Shown: positions 1 through 5,875 of the stretch, one piece after another | Position numbering within the stretch: the stretch's first letter is position 1 | Layout: each line of letters opens with the position of its first letter | Origin: Paracoccaceae bacterium | Lineage (GTDB): Bacteria > Pseudomonadota > Alphaproteobacteria > Rhodobacterales > Rhodobacteraceae | Direction of reading: 5' to 3' | Length of the DNA stretch: 5,948 bases | Assembly: GCA_018647275.1 (NCBI GenBank) | Contig: JABGTH010000045.1 | Coordinates: 1-5,948, forward strand | The notes under the pieces: model-generated | The model's input: only the letters and a program-made list of their open reading frames with translations | Database searches by the model: none | What the model was told of the DNA's origin: nothing | Translations under genes and position numbers: made by a program

Positions 1-667
1 CGATCGTGGTGCCGAACTCGTCGTTCATTGATAAGATAAAGCGGCTCATGTCCTCTTTTTCCTCAACGTTCATCCCTGCCATCGGTTCATCCAAAAGCAG
101 CAATGATGGCTCTGCAGCCAGTGCCCGGGCCAACTCTACACGCTTCTTCAAACCATAAGGCAACCGCGCAACTGGCGTCTTGCGAATCGCTTGGATTTCC
201 AGAAAATCGATAATTCTTTCAGCAACTTCACGGTTCGCCGTCTCTTCTTTTTCCGCGCGACCCTTCCACAAAGCTTGGGAAAACATACCCGTTTTCATAT
301 GGGTCAATCGACCGGTCATCACGTTGTCCAAAACGCTCATGCCTTCAAACAAGGCGATGTTTTGAAACGTCCGCGCGATCCCTTGTTGTGCGACTTGATA
401 GGGACGCATCTGTGGGCGCTGCACACCCTTGTACAAAACCTGACCATCCTGGGGGACGTAAAACCCAGAGATGACATTCAACATCGAAGATTTGCCCGCA
501 CCATTGGGACCAATGATGGCACGCACTTCTCCTTCACGAATATCAAAGGAAATATTCTTGATCGCCTCAACACCCCCAAACCTAAGGGTAATATTCTTCA
601 TCTCCATAACAACTGGACCGATCTGGCGACCGTCGGCTGTCATGTATCCATCAGCTTGATCAAGCAT
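1..667 (-). CDS. LivG-type ABC transporter ATP-binding protein (3' end cut off by window)
   Basis: This is the cytoplasmic ATPase of a branched-chain-amino-acid-type (HAAT family) importer. The first 222 residues are visible and the frame stays open to the left edge. Walker A is GPNGAGKS at residues 53-60, the Q-loop glutamine is in FQNIALF near residue 102, and the signature region is LPYGLKKRVELARAL at 169-183. That form, lacking the usual LSGGQ, is typical of LivG proteins. Walker B is LLLLDEP at 189-195, followed by MAGMN. The H-loop histidine should lie beyond the edge. The ATG at 667 is the first possible start, because an in-frame stop sits at 683-685. The ribosome binding site is weak (GGGA about 9 nt upstream). 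It lies 63 bp downstream of the acyl-CoA synthetase on the same strand, so cotranscription is likely. Permeases and a binding protein would be expected further left (inference). The substrate cannot be read from this subunit. Confidence 0.93.
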   Translation of the reverse strand, partial: MLDQADGYMTADGRQIGPVVMEMKNITLRFGGVEAIKNISFDIREGEVRAIIGPNGAGKSSMLNVISGFYVPQDGQVLYKGVQRPQMRPYQVAQQGIARTFQNIALFEGMSVLDNVMTGRLTHMKTGMFSQALWKGRAEKEETANREVAERIIDFLEIQAIRKTPVARLPYGLKKRVELARALAAEPSLLLLDEPMAGMNVEEKEDMSRFILSMNDEFGTTI

Positions 668-730
668 TGAAACATCCCATCTTCATCTTACCAAATAAAC
701 TCGTGCCGCAGGCTATCCCACTCACAACAC

Positions 731-2701
731 TCATTGCGCTGCAATCTTTGCACCGGCGGTTTGAACCGCCGCATCCCGAATATCCAAAGTCGCAGAAATC
801 GCGCCCTTACGGCCGTCTTCATAGGTCACTTCTGTGGTGGTCGAGATTGTGTCGGACCCATCGTACATCGCGTTAATAATATCGGAGAACTTTTCCTCGA
901 TAATACGACGGCGTACTTTTTGCGTACGTGTTAATTCGCCGTCATCGGCATCCAATTGTTTGTGCAAAACAACAAAACGGTGCACCTGACAGTCAGACAA
1001 CATCGCGTCTTGCGCAACAGAGGCATTAACCTCTTCAACATGTGACTGGATAGTCGCCAACACATCTTGGTGACCAGCCAGCTCTTGATAGGATGCATAT
1101 GCAATATTGTTGCGCTCAGCCCAGTTACCAACAGCCGTCAGATCGATATTCACAAAAGCTGTGCAATTGGGCTTACCATTTCCGAAAACAACCGCTTCCA
1201 GAATGTTTGGAAAGAACTTCAGTTTATTCTCAACATACTTAGGCGCAAACATGTTGCCGTTTCCGGTCTGCCCAACGTCCTTTGCACGGTCAATAATCCG
1301 TAAGTGCCCGCTGCTTTCTTCAATGAACCCAGCGTCACCCGTCGCCACCCAGCCCTCAGCATCCTTGGTGTCTGCTGTGCTTTCTGCGTTCTTGTAGTAC
1401 TCAACAAAAACGCCTGGGCTACGATAAAAGACCTCACCGTTTTCGGCGATCTTCAATTCTACACCTGGGCACGTCACGCCGACGGTATCTGAACGCACCT
1501 CACCATCAGGTTGCGCCGTGATAAACACCGTCGCTTCGGTCTGGCCGTATAGCTGCTTTAAGTTGATCCCAAGAGAGCGATAAAAATCAAAGATCTCTGG
1601 CCCAATCGCCTCACCCGCGGTGTAACCCACCCGCACACGGCTAAAGCCAAGTGTGTTTTTCAATGGGCCGTAGATTGAAAATTCACCCAACTGGTACTTA
1701 ATTCGGTCGATCAAGCTCACAGGATTTCCATCCAGTATGGAAGGTCCAACCTTGCGCGCAACGCCCATGAAATAATCGAACAACCGCTTCTTCATCGGGC
1801 TGGCGTCTTCCATACGGATCATCACATTGGTCAGCTGGTTTTCGAAAACACGGGGCGGGGCAAAATAGTAAGTTGGCCCAATTTCACGCAAATCCGTGTG
1901 CATTGTATCCGCACTTTCTGGACAGTTCGTACAGAAACCACACCACAGTGCTTGACCCACAGAAAAAATGAAATCGCCGACCCATGCCATCGGTAGGTAA
2001 GCCAAAATGTCATCAGTTTGGCGCAAACCATCAAATTCGGATGACGACTTGGCTGTCTCAATCACGTTGCGATTGGACAGAACAACGCCCTTTGGTTTTC
2101 CCGTGGTGCCAGAGGTGTAAAGCATCACGCAGGTGCTGTCGTAATTTAGCTTTGAAACACGTGCCTTCATCTCTGGCTGTAGTGCCGCGCGCTTTGAGCG
2201 CCCCACTTCTTGAACTGCACTATATTGCGTTAGCTTTGCACTATCGTATTTGCGGAGACCCCGAGGATCGAGGTAAATCATTGCTTCAAATTTTGTAAGC
2301 TCGCCCTGGATTTCCATAACCTTGTCGACTTGTTCCTGATCACCAGCGATCACAAAACGCGCCCCACAATGGCTCATTGTATATGCCATCTCTTCGGCAG
2401 ATGCGTCTTGGTACAAAGGCACCGGAACGGCCCCGACCATTTGTGCAGCCATCATCGACCAATACAAATACGGACGGTTGCGCCCGATGACTGCGATAAA
2501 ATCACCTTCAGCCACACCAAGATCAAGTAGACCTAGGGCAAGTGCCTCAATCTCTTCTTTGGTCTGTGACCAAGTCCAACTTTGCCAAATTCCAAACTCT
2601 TTTTCACGGTACGCAGGAGCGGACCCGAACTGAGTTGCGTTGCGGTGCAAAAGTGCTGGAACGGATATTAATCCGCCAGCGCCATCAAGCGTCTTCGACA
2701 A
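731..2701 (-). CDS. AMP-forming long-chain acyl-CoA synthetase (fatty acid--CoA ligase, COG1022 type)
   Basis: This cytoplasmic enzyme of the ANL superfamily would activate a carboxylic acid to its acyl-adenylate and then to the CoA thioester. Numbered from the TTG at 2701 (656 residues), the ATP/phosphate loop YTSGTTGKPKG is at 195-205, the A5 motif YGQTEAT at 385-391, ATGD at 453-456 and the hinge-region IIDRAKD at about 469-475. The C-terminal TRTQKVRR at about 592-599 carries the probable catalytic lysine (K595). Length fits the long-chain family. After IIDRAKD comes VGQTGNGNMFAPKYVEN, unlike the common KTSGGENI-type loop; I recall similar sequences in ligases encoded beside Liv-type transporters. 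The longest ORF starts at another TTG (2728), but GGGAGGAG sits 6 nt before the TTG at 2701, which strongly favours the shorter form. Gene order suggests it activates the substrate imported by the adjacent transporter. Chain length or aromatic versus aliphatic preference cannot be determined here. Confidence 0.93.
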   Translation of the reverse strand: MSKTLDGAGGLISVPALLHRNATQFGSAPAYREKEFGIWQSWTWSQTKEEIEALALGLLDLGVAEGDFIAVIGRNRPYLYWSMMAAQMVGAVPVPLYQDASAEEMAYTMSHCGARFVIAGDQEQVDKVMEIQGELTKFEAMIYLDPRGLRKYDSAKLTQYSAVQEVGRSKRAALQPEMKARVSKLNYDSTCVMLYTSGTTGKPKGVVLSNRNVIETAKSSSEFDGLRQTDDILAYLPMAWVGDFIFSVGQALWCGFCTNCPESADTMHTDLREIGPTYYFAPPRVFENQLTNVMIRMEDASPMKKRLFDYFMGVARKVGPSILDGNPVSLIDRIKYQLGEFSIYGPLKNTLGFSRVRVGYTAGEAIGPEIFDFYRSLGINLKQLYGQTEATVFITAQPDGEVRSDTVGVTCPGVELKIAENGEVFYRSPGVFVEYYKNAESTADTKDAEGWVATGDAGFIEESSGHLRIIDRAKDVGQTGNGNMFAPKYVENKLKFFPNILEAVVFGNGKPNCTAFVNIDLTAVGNWAERNNIAYASYQELAGHQDVLATIQSHVEEVNASVAQDAMLSDCQVHRFVVLHKQLDADDGELTRTQKVRRRIIEEKFSDIINAMYDGSDTISTTTEVTYEDGRKGAISATLDIRDAAVQTAGAKIAAQ

Positions 2702-2707
2702 TGTATT

Positions 2708-2715
2708 CTCCTCCC
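2708..2715 (-). promoter_or_regulatory. Shine-Dalgarno site fixing the TTG start of the acyl-CoA synthetase
   Basis: Read on the minus strand, GGGAGGAG is followed by the 6-nt spacer AATACA and then TTG at 2701-2699. This near-ideal ribosome binding site lies inside the longest possible ORF, whose own TTG at 2728 would leave the site coding. It therefore decides the start in favour of 2701. Confidence 0.8.
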
Positions 2716-2769
2716 AAACCGGCAACAAAGATTCCCGGCCACGATCACTTCAGCGATTCTATGTCACTC

Positions 2770-2790
2770 AAGGATGCTGTCTTTATCCTT
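2770..2790. repeat. Inverted repeat AAGGAT-N9-ATCCTT, overlapping palindrome CCTTAAGG
   Basis: AAGGAT at 2770-2775 is perfectly complementary to ATCCTT at 2785-2790 across a 9-bp spacer. The right arm overlaps the 8-bp palindrome CCTTAAGG at 2787-2794. It lies about 70-90 bp upstream of the ligase start, where a dimeric repressor or activator could act. A 6-bp repeat of this kind can also arise by chance. Confidence 0.35.
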
Positions 2791-2818
2791 AAGGTCAACT
2801 TTTTCCTGAAGGTTTCTC

Positions 2819-2837
2819 AATTCTAACGAATTGTAAC
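2819..2837 (+). promoter_or_regulatory. Tandem direct repeat AATTCTAAC-N1-AATTGTAAC, candidate response-regulator operator
   Basis: AATTCTAAC (2819-2827) and AATTGTAAC (2829-2837) match at 8 of 9 positions and start exactly 10 bp apart, so both halves lie on the same face of the helix. OmpR/PhoB-family regulators typically bind such head-to-tail repeats with 10-11 bp period, and the operon beside it encodes one. The same bases also form a perfect inverted repeat, CAATTC-TAAC-GAATTG (2818-2833), so a palindrome-binding dimer is an alternative. Its position is about 80-100 bp upstream of the kinase GTG and about 120-135 bp upstream of the ligase start. Binding is an inference. Confidence 0.45.
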
Positions 2838-2904
2838 AATGTTCGATCAGTGCTTGAATTCCCAGCAATCACCGCCCCACACTGGGCACGCAATTACCAT
2901 CACT

Positions 2905-2910
2905 AAGGGG
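2905..2910 (+). promoter_or_regulatory. Ribosome binding site supporting the GTG start of the hybrid kinase
   Basis: AAGGGG is followed by 6 nt (CCACAC) and then GTG at 2917-2919. The upstream in-frame ATG at 2839 has only AATTGTAACA before it and no recognisable Shine-Dalgarno sequence, so the site favours initiation at 2917. Confidence 0.6.
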
Positions 2911-2916
2911 CCACAC

Positions 2917-4824
2917 GTGACGCTCAATCGCGCTGCTACACATGCTATGACTGCTGCTGGTCTGAATTTGATCGGACAGGCCTTGACCATATTTGACAGT
3001 GACCTTCGGCTGGCGGTCAGTAATGCGCCTTTCAAAGAAATGTTTGATCTTCCAGACAATTTGGTCGCGCCCGGTGCGCCCTTTGAAGGTACTATTCGTC
3101 ACCTCGCTTTGCGCGGTGAGTACGGTGGCATTGATGATCTTGAAGCTTTTGTGGCAGAGCGGATCGAAGTTGCCCGTGCATTTGAACCTCACTATGTTGA
3201 GCGCCATCGCTCCAACGGCACGGTAATATCTGTGGAAGGATCCCCCCTACCCCAAGGCGGGTGGATCACAGTCTACACAGATATCACCAGCACCAAAAAA
3301 CAAGAGACGCTGTTACGGGCCCGCTCTGAGGAACTGACGGATCAGGTCTTGGCCCACGCCGAAGAACTGGCCAGTACAAACCGTGCACTGGCCGCGACAG
3401 TGTCTGCGCTTGGCGAGACAAAACGGCACCTTACAGAAGTGGAGGCACGGACACGTCTAACGACCGAAATGATGCCCGCACACATCGCACACATAGATGA
3501 GACAGGTCATTACACTTACTCCAACCGACAGCTTAGCACGATCATTCCAGGGCGCCCGAACAACATCATCGGCATGCATATTTCCGATGCACTTGGTTTG
3601 GGCGTTTACGAGAAAATCAAGCCCATGCTTCACAGCGCGTTCGCAGGCGAGAACACTCTGACTGAGTTCACAGATGCCGCCAGCGCCCACCGCATCCGCG
3701 CTGCCTTTACACCTGACACCCGTGGTGGTGCCTATGTTTTGTCCACCGATGTAACGTTGGAAACTCAAACGCGCGTAGCACTACAGCAAACAAGCAAACG
3801 TGAACTGGCCGCCCAAGTGACATCAGGACTGGCGCATGACTTCTCAAACTTACTGACCATCATTCTTGGGATGCAGTCCAAGTTGGCACGCCTTGAAGAA
3901 CTGCCCTCGGCTGCCAAACCGTTGATCGACGGCACCTTGAATGCAGCAAAACGCGGCGGCGATCTATTGGGCAGCATTGCTGAGGTTACCAGTCAACGTG
4001 TCCAACGCCCGCGTGTCACAGATCTGCACGCATTACTGCGAGAGATGGAAACACTCGCGGCTCCAACTCTACCAGAGAACGTCGTTTTCACTATGATCGA
4101 TCAACTGCCAAACGAAGCGGTTCTGCTGGATCAAGGTGCAATTAAAGACGCGTTGCTTAATCTAATCCTGAACGCCCGTGATGCCTGTGGGTCGAACGGA
4201 AGTATCAAACTTAGTGCATCAACGGTTCACAACACGTGGATTGAATTTACGGTATCGGACACAGGGACGGGATTTTCTGAAGATGCCTTGAAACACGCGT
4301 GTGACCCATTTTACACAACCAAAGGTAGCGAAGGCACAGGCTTAGGTCTGCCCATGGTCTACGACATTACCAAACTTGCTGGCGGTGATCTCAGGCTACA
4401 AAACACGCCAGAGGGCGGCGCATCCATTCGTCTGCGCCTGCCCCTGCGCTTTAGCCCTGAGGTCACCGGCGGCTTGGCTTTGCTGGTTGAAGACAACGAT
4501 GATCTACGTGCACTTTACCGCGATATGCTAACTGACATGGGGCACAGCGTTATTGAGGCAACTTCAGCAGATGAAGCCACCGCACTCATCGCCAGTTTGC
4601 CTGACATCGCGCTGATTCTTTCAGATATTCGGTTAAGCGGTGAAGGTACGGGGCTAGATTTATTAAAGCGGATCGAAAAGGGAAAAACACCTGTCGTCCT
4701 TATGACTTCCCTGTCCCCAAATGACCCATTGCACCATGAGGCCCAAGCCGCGACAACTGTCCTTGCGAAACCATTCACCGCCTACGATCTGGCCAATGTC
4801 CTCAAACAGAAGGTGCAACAATGA
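2917..4824 (+). CDS. Soluble PAS-PAS hybrid sensor histidine kinase with C-terminal receiver domain
   Basis: This is a cytoplasmic two-component sensor with no signal peptide or membrane segment. Numbered from GTG 2917 (635 residues): a PAS_7-like domain at about 14-124 (GLNLIGQALTIFDSDLRL opens it), a probable coiled coil at 127-181, a second PAS-like domain at 182-286, a dimerisation/phosphoacceptor region at 296-354 with H307 in LAHDFSNLLT, an ATPase domain at about 379-510 and a receiver at 520-632. ATPase motifs are the N-box NLILNARDAC (N419), DTGTG (from D448) and GTGLGLPM. The receiver keeps VEDND, phosphoacceptor D570 in LSDIRLS, T597 and K618 in AKPF. The H-box resembles the NtrB-like HDFNNLL type, with Ser replacing the first Asn. 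An alternative ATG at 2839 would add 26 residues, but they look unlike the domain and lack a ribosome binding site. The stop overlaps the response-regulator start, implying translational coupling. The signal is unknown. Confidence 0.92.
   Translation: MTLNRAATHAMTAAGLNLIGQALTIFDSDLRLAVSNAPFKEMFDLPDNLVAPGAPFEGTIRHLALRGEYGGIDDLEAFVAERIEVARAFEPHYVERHRSNGTVISVEGSPLPQGGWITVYTDITSTKKQETLLRARSEELTDQVLAHAEELASTNRALAATVSALGETKRHLTEVEARTRLTTEMMPAHIAHIDETGHYTYSNRQLSTIIPGRPNNIIGMHISDALGLGVYEKIKPMLHSAFAGENTLTEFTDAASAHRIRAAFTPDTRGGAYVLSTDVTLETQTRVALQQTSKRELAAQVTSGLAHDFSNLLTIILGMQSKLARLEELPSAAKPLIDGTLNAAKRGGDLLGSIAEVTSQRVQRPRVTDLHALLREMETLAAPTLPENVVFTMIDQLPNEAVLLDQGAIKDALLNLILNARDACGSNGSIKLSASTVHNTWIEFTVSDTGTGFSEDALKHACDPFYTTKGSEGTGLGLPMVYDITKLAGGDLRLQNTPEGGASIRLRLPLRFSPEVTGGLALLVEDNDDLRALYRDMLTDMGHSVIEATSADEATALIASLPDIALILSDIRLSGEGTGLDLLKRIEKGKTPVVLMTSLSPNDPLHHEAQAATTVLAKPFTAYDLANVLKQKVQQ
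4808..4813 (+). promoter_or_regulatory. Ribosome binding site for the response regulator, inside the kinase gene
   Basis: AGAAGG lies 7 nt before the ATG at 4821, within the last codons of the kinase. Together with the ATGA stop/start overlap (4821-4824) it indicates coupled translation of sensor and regulator. Confidence 0.6.
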
Positions 4825-5522
4825 CAGCGCCGTTAGTAACCATCCTTGATGACGAGCCAGCCATTCGCACAATGTTGGCTGATGCCCTGGAGGATGCTGG
4901 TTTACGGACGATGTGTTTTGGGCGTGCCCGCGAATTTGAGGCCGCGTTGCAAAAGCACACACCTGATGTTTGCTTGGTCGACTTGTCCTTGCCTGACACC
5001 GATGGGCTAACGGTTGTCCACCGTCTTGCGTTGGAACAAGGGGCGTCTGTCATTATCATTTCTGGCCGTGCGCAGGTGCAGGATCGGGTTACTGGTCTGG
5101 AACTGGGTGCCGATGACTACATCATCAAACCGTTTGACCCCTTGGAGGTAGTTGCGCGCGTTCGTGCCCGATTACGCGGTGGCAAAGCCGTAACACAAAC
5201 CAGCAATACCGCCAAATTCAATGGTTGGACTGCTTATTTTGATGCTTACACTTTGATCGACGATGCAGGTGATGCCACTCCTTTTTCACATGCAGAAGGC
5301 GAAGTGCTTCGTTTATTCCTTGATAGCCCAAAGCGTCTAATCACCCGCACCCAGATGCAAGAGTCATTGGGCGGGGCCGCAAGCGAAAGTTTTGACCGAG
5401 CGATGGATGTGCGTATTTCACGCCTGCGTACTAAATTGCGTGAAGATCCCAAAAACCCACAGCTGATCAAAACGATCTATGGTGCCGGGTATATTTTTCT
5501 TGGGGATGTCAGCTGGAGCTAA
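4821..5522 (+). CDS. OmpR/PhoB-family response regulator (receiver plus winged-helix DNA-binding domain)
   Basis: This transcription factor of 233 residues has the standard family length. The receiver domain (about 5-118) shows the acidic pocket D10-D11, phosphoacceptor D54 in CLVDLSLPDTDG, S81 in the Thr/Ser switch position (IIISGR) and K103 in IIKPFDP, with GADDYI before it. All receiver residues needed for phosphorylation are present. The C-terminal half (about 130-230) is a Trans_reg_C winged helix, with FSHAEGEVLRLF near its start, the recognition-helix region DVRISRLRTKLRED, and TIYGAGYIF forming the closing hairpin. It overlaps the kinase gene by 4 bp (ATGA), so the pair is almost certainly a cognate system. 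Likely targets are its own operon and the divergent ligase/transporter operon, given the tandem repeat between them (inference). I cannot assign it to a named regulator. Confidence 0.93.
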   Translation: MTAPLVTILDDEPAIRTMLADALEDAGLRTMCFGRAREFEAALQKHTPDVCLVDLSLPDTDGLTVVHRLALEQGASVIIISGRAQVQDRVTGLELGADDYIIKPFDPLEVVARVRARLRGGKAVTQTSNTAKFNGWTAYFDAYTLIDDAGDATPFSHAEGEVLRLFLDSPKRLITRTQMQESLGGAASESFDRAMDVRISRLRTKLREDPKNPQLIKTIYGAGYIFLGDVSWS

Positions 5523-5529
5523 CCAGAAA

Positions 5530-5556
5530 TTGGGCACACATCAAAAACCTGCCCAA
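5530..5556. repeat. Weak inverted repeat TTGGGC/GCCCAA after the response regulator
   Basis: TTGGGC (5530-5535) pairs perfectly with GCCCAA (5551-5556) across a 15-nt loop, starting 8 bp after the regulator stop codon. No T-run follows on either strand, so it is not a convincing intrinsic terminator. It might be an attenuating or mRNA-end-protecting hairpin, or chance. Confidence 0.3.
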
Positions 5557-5592
5557 ACAACAATTGGCTCTTCACCTTACTGAAAACACTGA

Positions 5593-5598
5593 TAGAAT
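5593..5598 (+). promoter_or_regulatory. Possible -10 element (TAGAAT) just upstream of the WGR gene
   Basis: TAGAAT ends 8 bp before the ATG at 5607. TTCACC at 5571-5576, 16 bp upstream, is a weak -35 candidate. If used, transcription would start at or within a few bases of the ATG, giving a leaderless or near-leaderless message, which would fit the lack of a ribosome binding site. This is a short motif match only. Confidence 0.25.
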
Positions 5599-5606
5599 CC
5601 CTGGCA

Positions 5607-5834
5607 ATGTTAGACGTCGTTTTATATCGCCCCAGCCACAAAGCGAGACCACGGTTTTACCGTGTCGAAATCGCTATGGATCTATTTTCCGAAGTGTCAG
5701 TGTTGCGTGAATGGGGTGTCAAAGGTGGCGCACCCTGTGAAACAATTACCAGCTTTGGCAATTTACGTGACGCATCCCATGCCGCCGATGCTTACCGCAT
5801 CCGTGCCCAAAAACGCGGTTATAAACGCGCTTGA
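5607..5834 (+). CDS. Small stand-alone WGR-domain protein
   Basis: This is a 75-residue protein, essentially one WGR-like domain. An N-terminal strand pair (VVLYRPSHKARPRFYRVEI, residues 4-22) leads to LFSEVSVLREWGVKGG at about 26-41, then a C-terminal helix of the type DASHAADAYRIRAQKRGYKRA. In known families WGR domains occur in PARPs, MolR-like proteins and some DNA-modifying enzymes and are associated with nucleic-acid binding; small single-domain versions are also found in proteobacteria. The Arg of the family motif W-G-R is Val38 here, though W36, G37 and the flanking pattern remain. The C-terminus is rich in Arg and Lys. It sits 84 bp after the response regulator on the same strand and could be cotranscribed or have its own promoter. 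No Shine-Dalgarno sequence precedes the ATG. Cellular role is unknown. Confidence 0.78.
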   Translation: MLDVVLYRPSHKARPRFYRVEIAMDLFSEVSVLREWGVKGGAPCETITSFGNLRDASHAADAYRIRAQKRGYKRA

Positions 5835-5842
5835 GTTTTGAG

Positions 5843-5870
5843 CAAAAGGGGGGCCGCAGCCCACCTTTTG
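5843..5870 (+). terminator. Stem-loop terminator between convergent genes
   Basis: CAAAAGG (5843-5849) pairs with CCTTTTG (5864-5870); after a single G-A mismatch, GGGC (5851-5854) pairs with GCCC (5859-5862) around the loop CGCA. The hairpin starts 8 bp after the WGR stop and is followed on the plus strand by T-rich ATTTCTTATT. It sits 5 bp beyond the stop codon of the convergent minus-strand gene, so it may also act for that gene, although the minus-strand flank (CTCAAAAC) is not T-rich. Confidence 0.78.
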
Positions 5871-5875
5871 ATTTC

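Larger units (their letters stand above)
2702..2916. promoter_or_regulatory. Divergent intergenic control region between the ligase/transporter operon and the kinase operon
   Basis: With the preferred starts (TTG 2701 minus, GTG 2917 plus), 215 bp separate two divergent transcription units, so promoters for both should lie here. It contains a 9-bp tandem direct repeat (2819-2837), a 6-bp inverted repeat AAGGAT/ATCCTT (2770-2775 and 2785-2790) and an 8-bp palindrome CCTTAAGG (2787-2794). On the minus strand TTGACC (2798-2793) resembles a -35 box, but no convincing -10 box follows at 16-18 bp. No clear sigma-70 promoter was found for the plus strand, which would fit activator-dependent promoters, though absence of a match is weak evidence. 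Confidence 0.6.

Noticed and set aside
191..670. 159-residue plus-strand ORF opposite the ABC ATPase
   Set aside because: The minus strand encodes a clear LivG-type ATPase with intact Walker A, Q-loop, signature and Walker B. The plus-strand reading matches no recognised protein and is an antisense shadow.
2787..2794. CCTTAAGG palindrome as a specific regulator site
   Set aside because: An 8-bp perfect palindrome is expected often by chance, and I cannot link it to a known regulator. It is mentioned only as part of the neighbouring inverted repeat.
2861..2886. CCCAG/CTGGG inverted repeat in the kinase leader
   Set aside because: The 5-bp arms with a 16-bp spacer are too short and too far apart to support a structure or operator call.
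2869..3207. 112-residue minus-strand ORF opposite the start of the hybrid kinase
   Set aside because: It overlaps the kinase PAS domain and has no recognisable domain or clear ribosome binding site, so it is a shadow ORF.
4663..4962. Minus-strand ORF spanning the kinase/regulator junction
   Set aside because: It crosses two well-supported overlapping genes and its translation resembles no known family.
5530..5556. Intrinsic terminator after the response regulator
   Set aside because: The 6-bp stem has a 15-nt loop and no T-run on either strand, so it is listed only as a weak inverted repeat.
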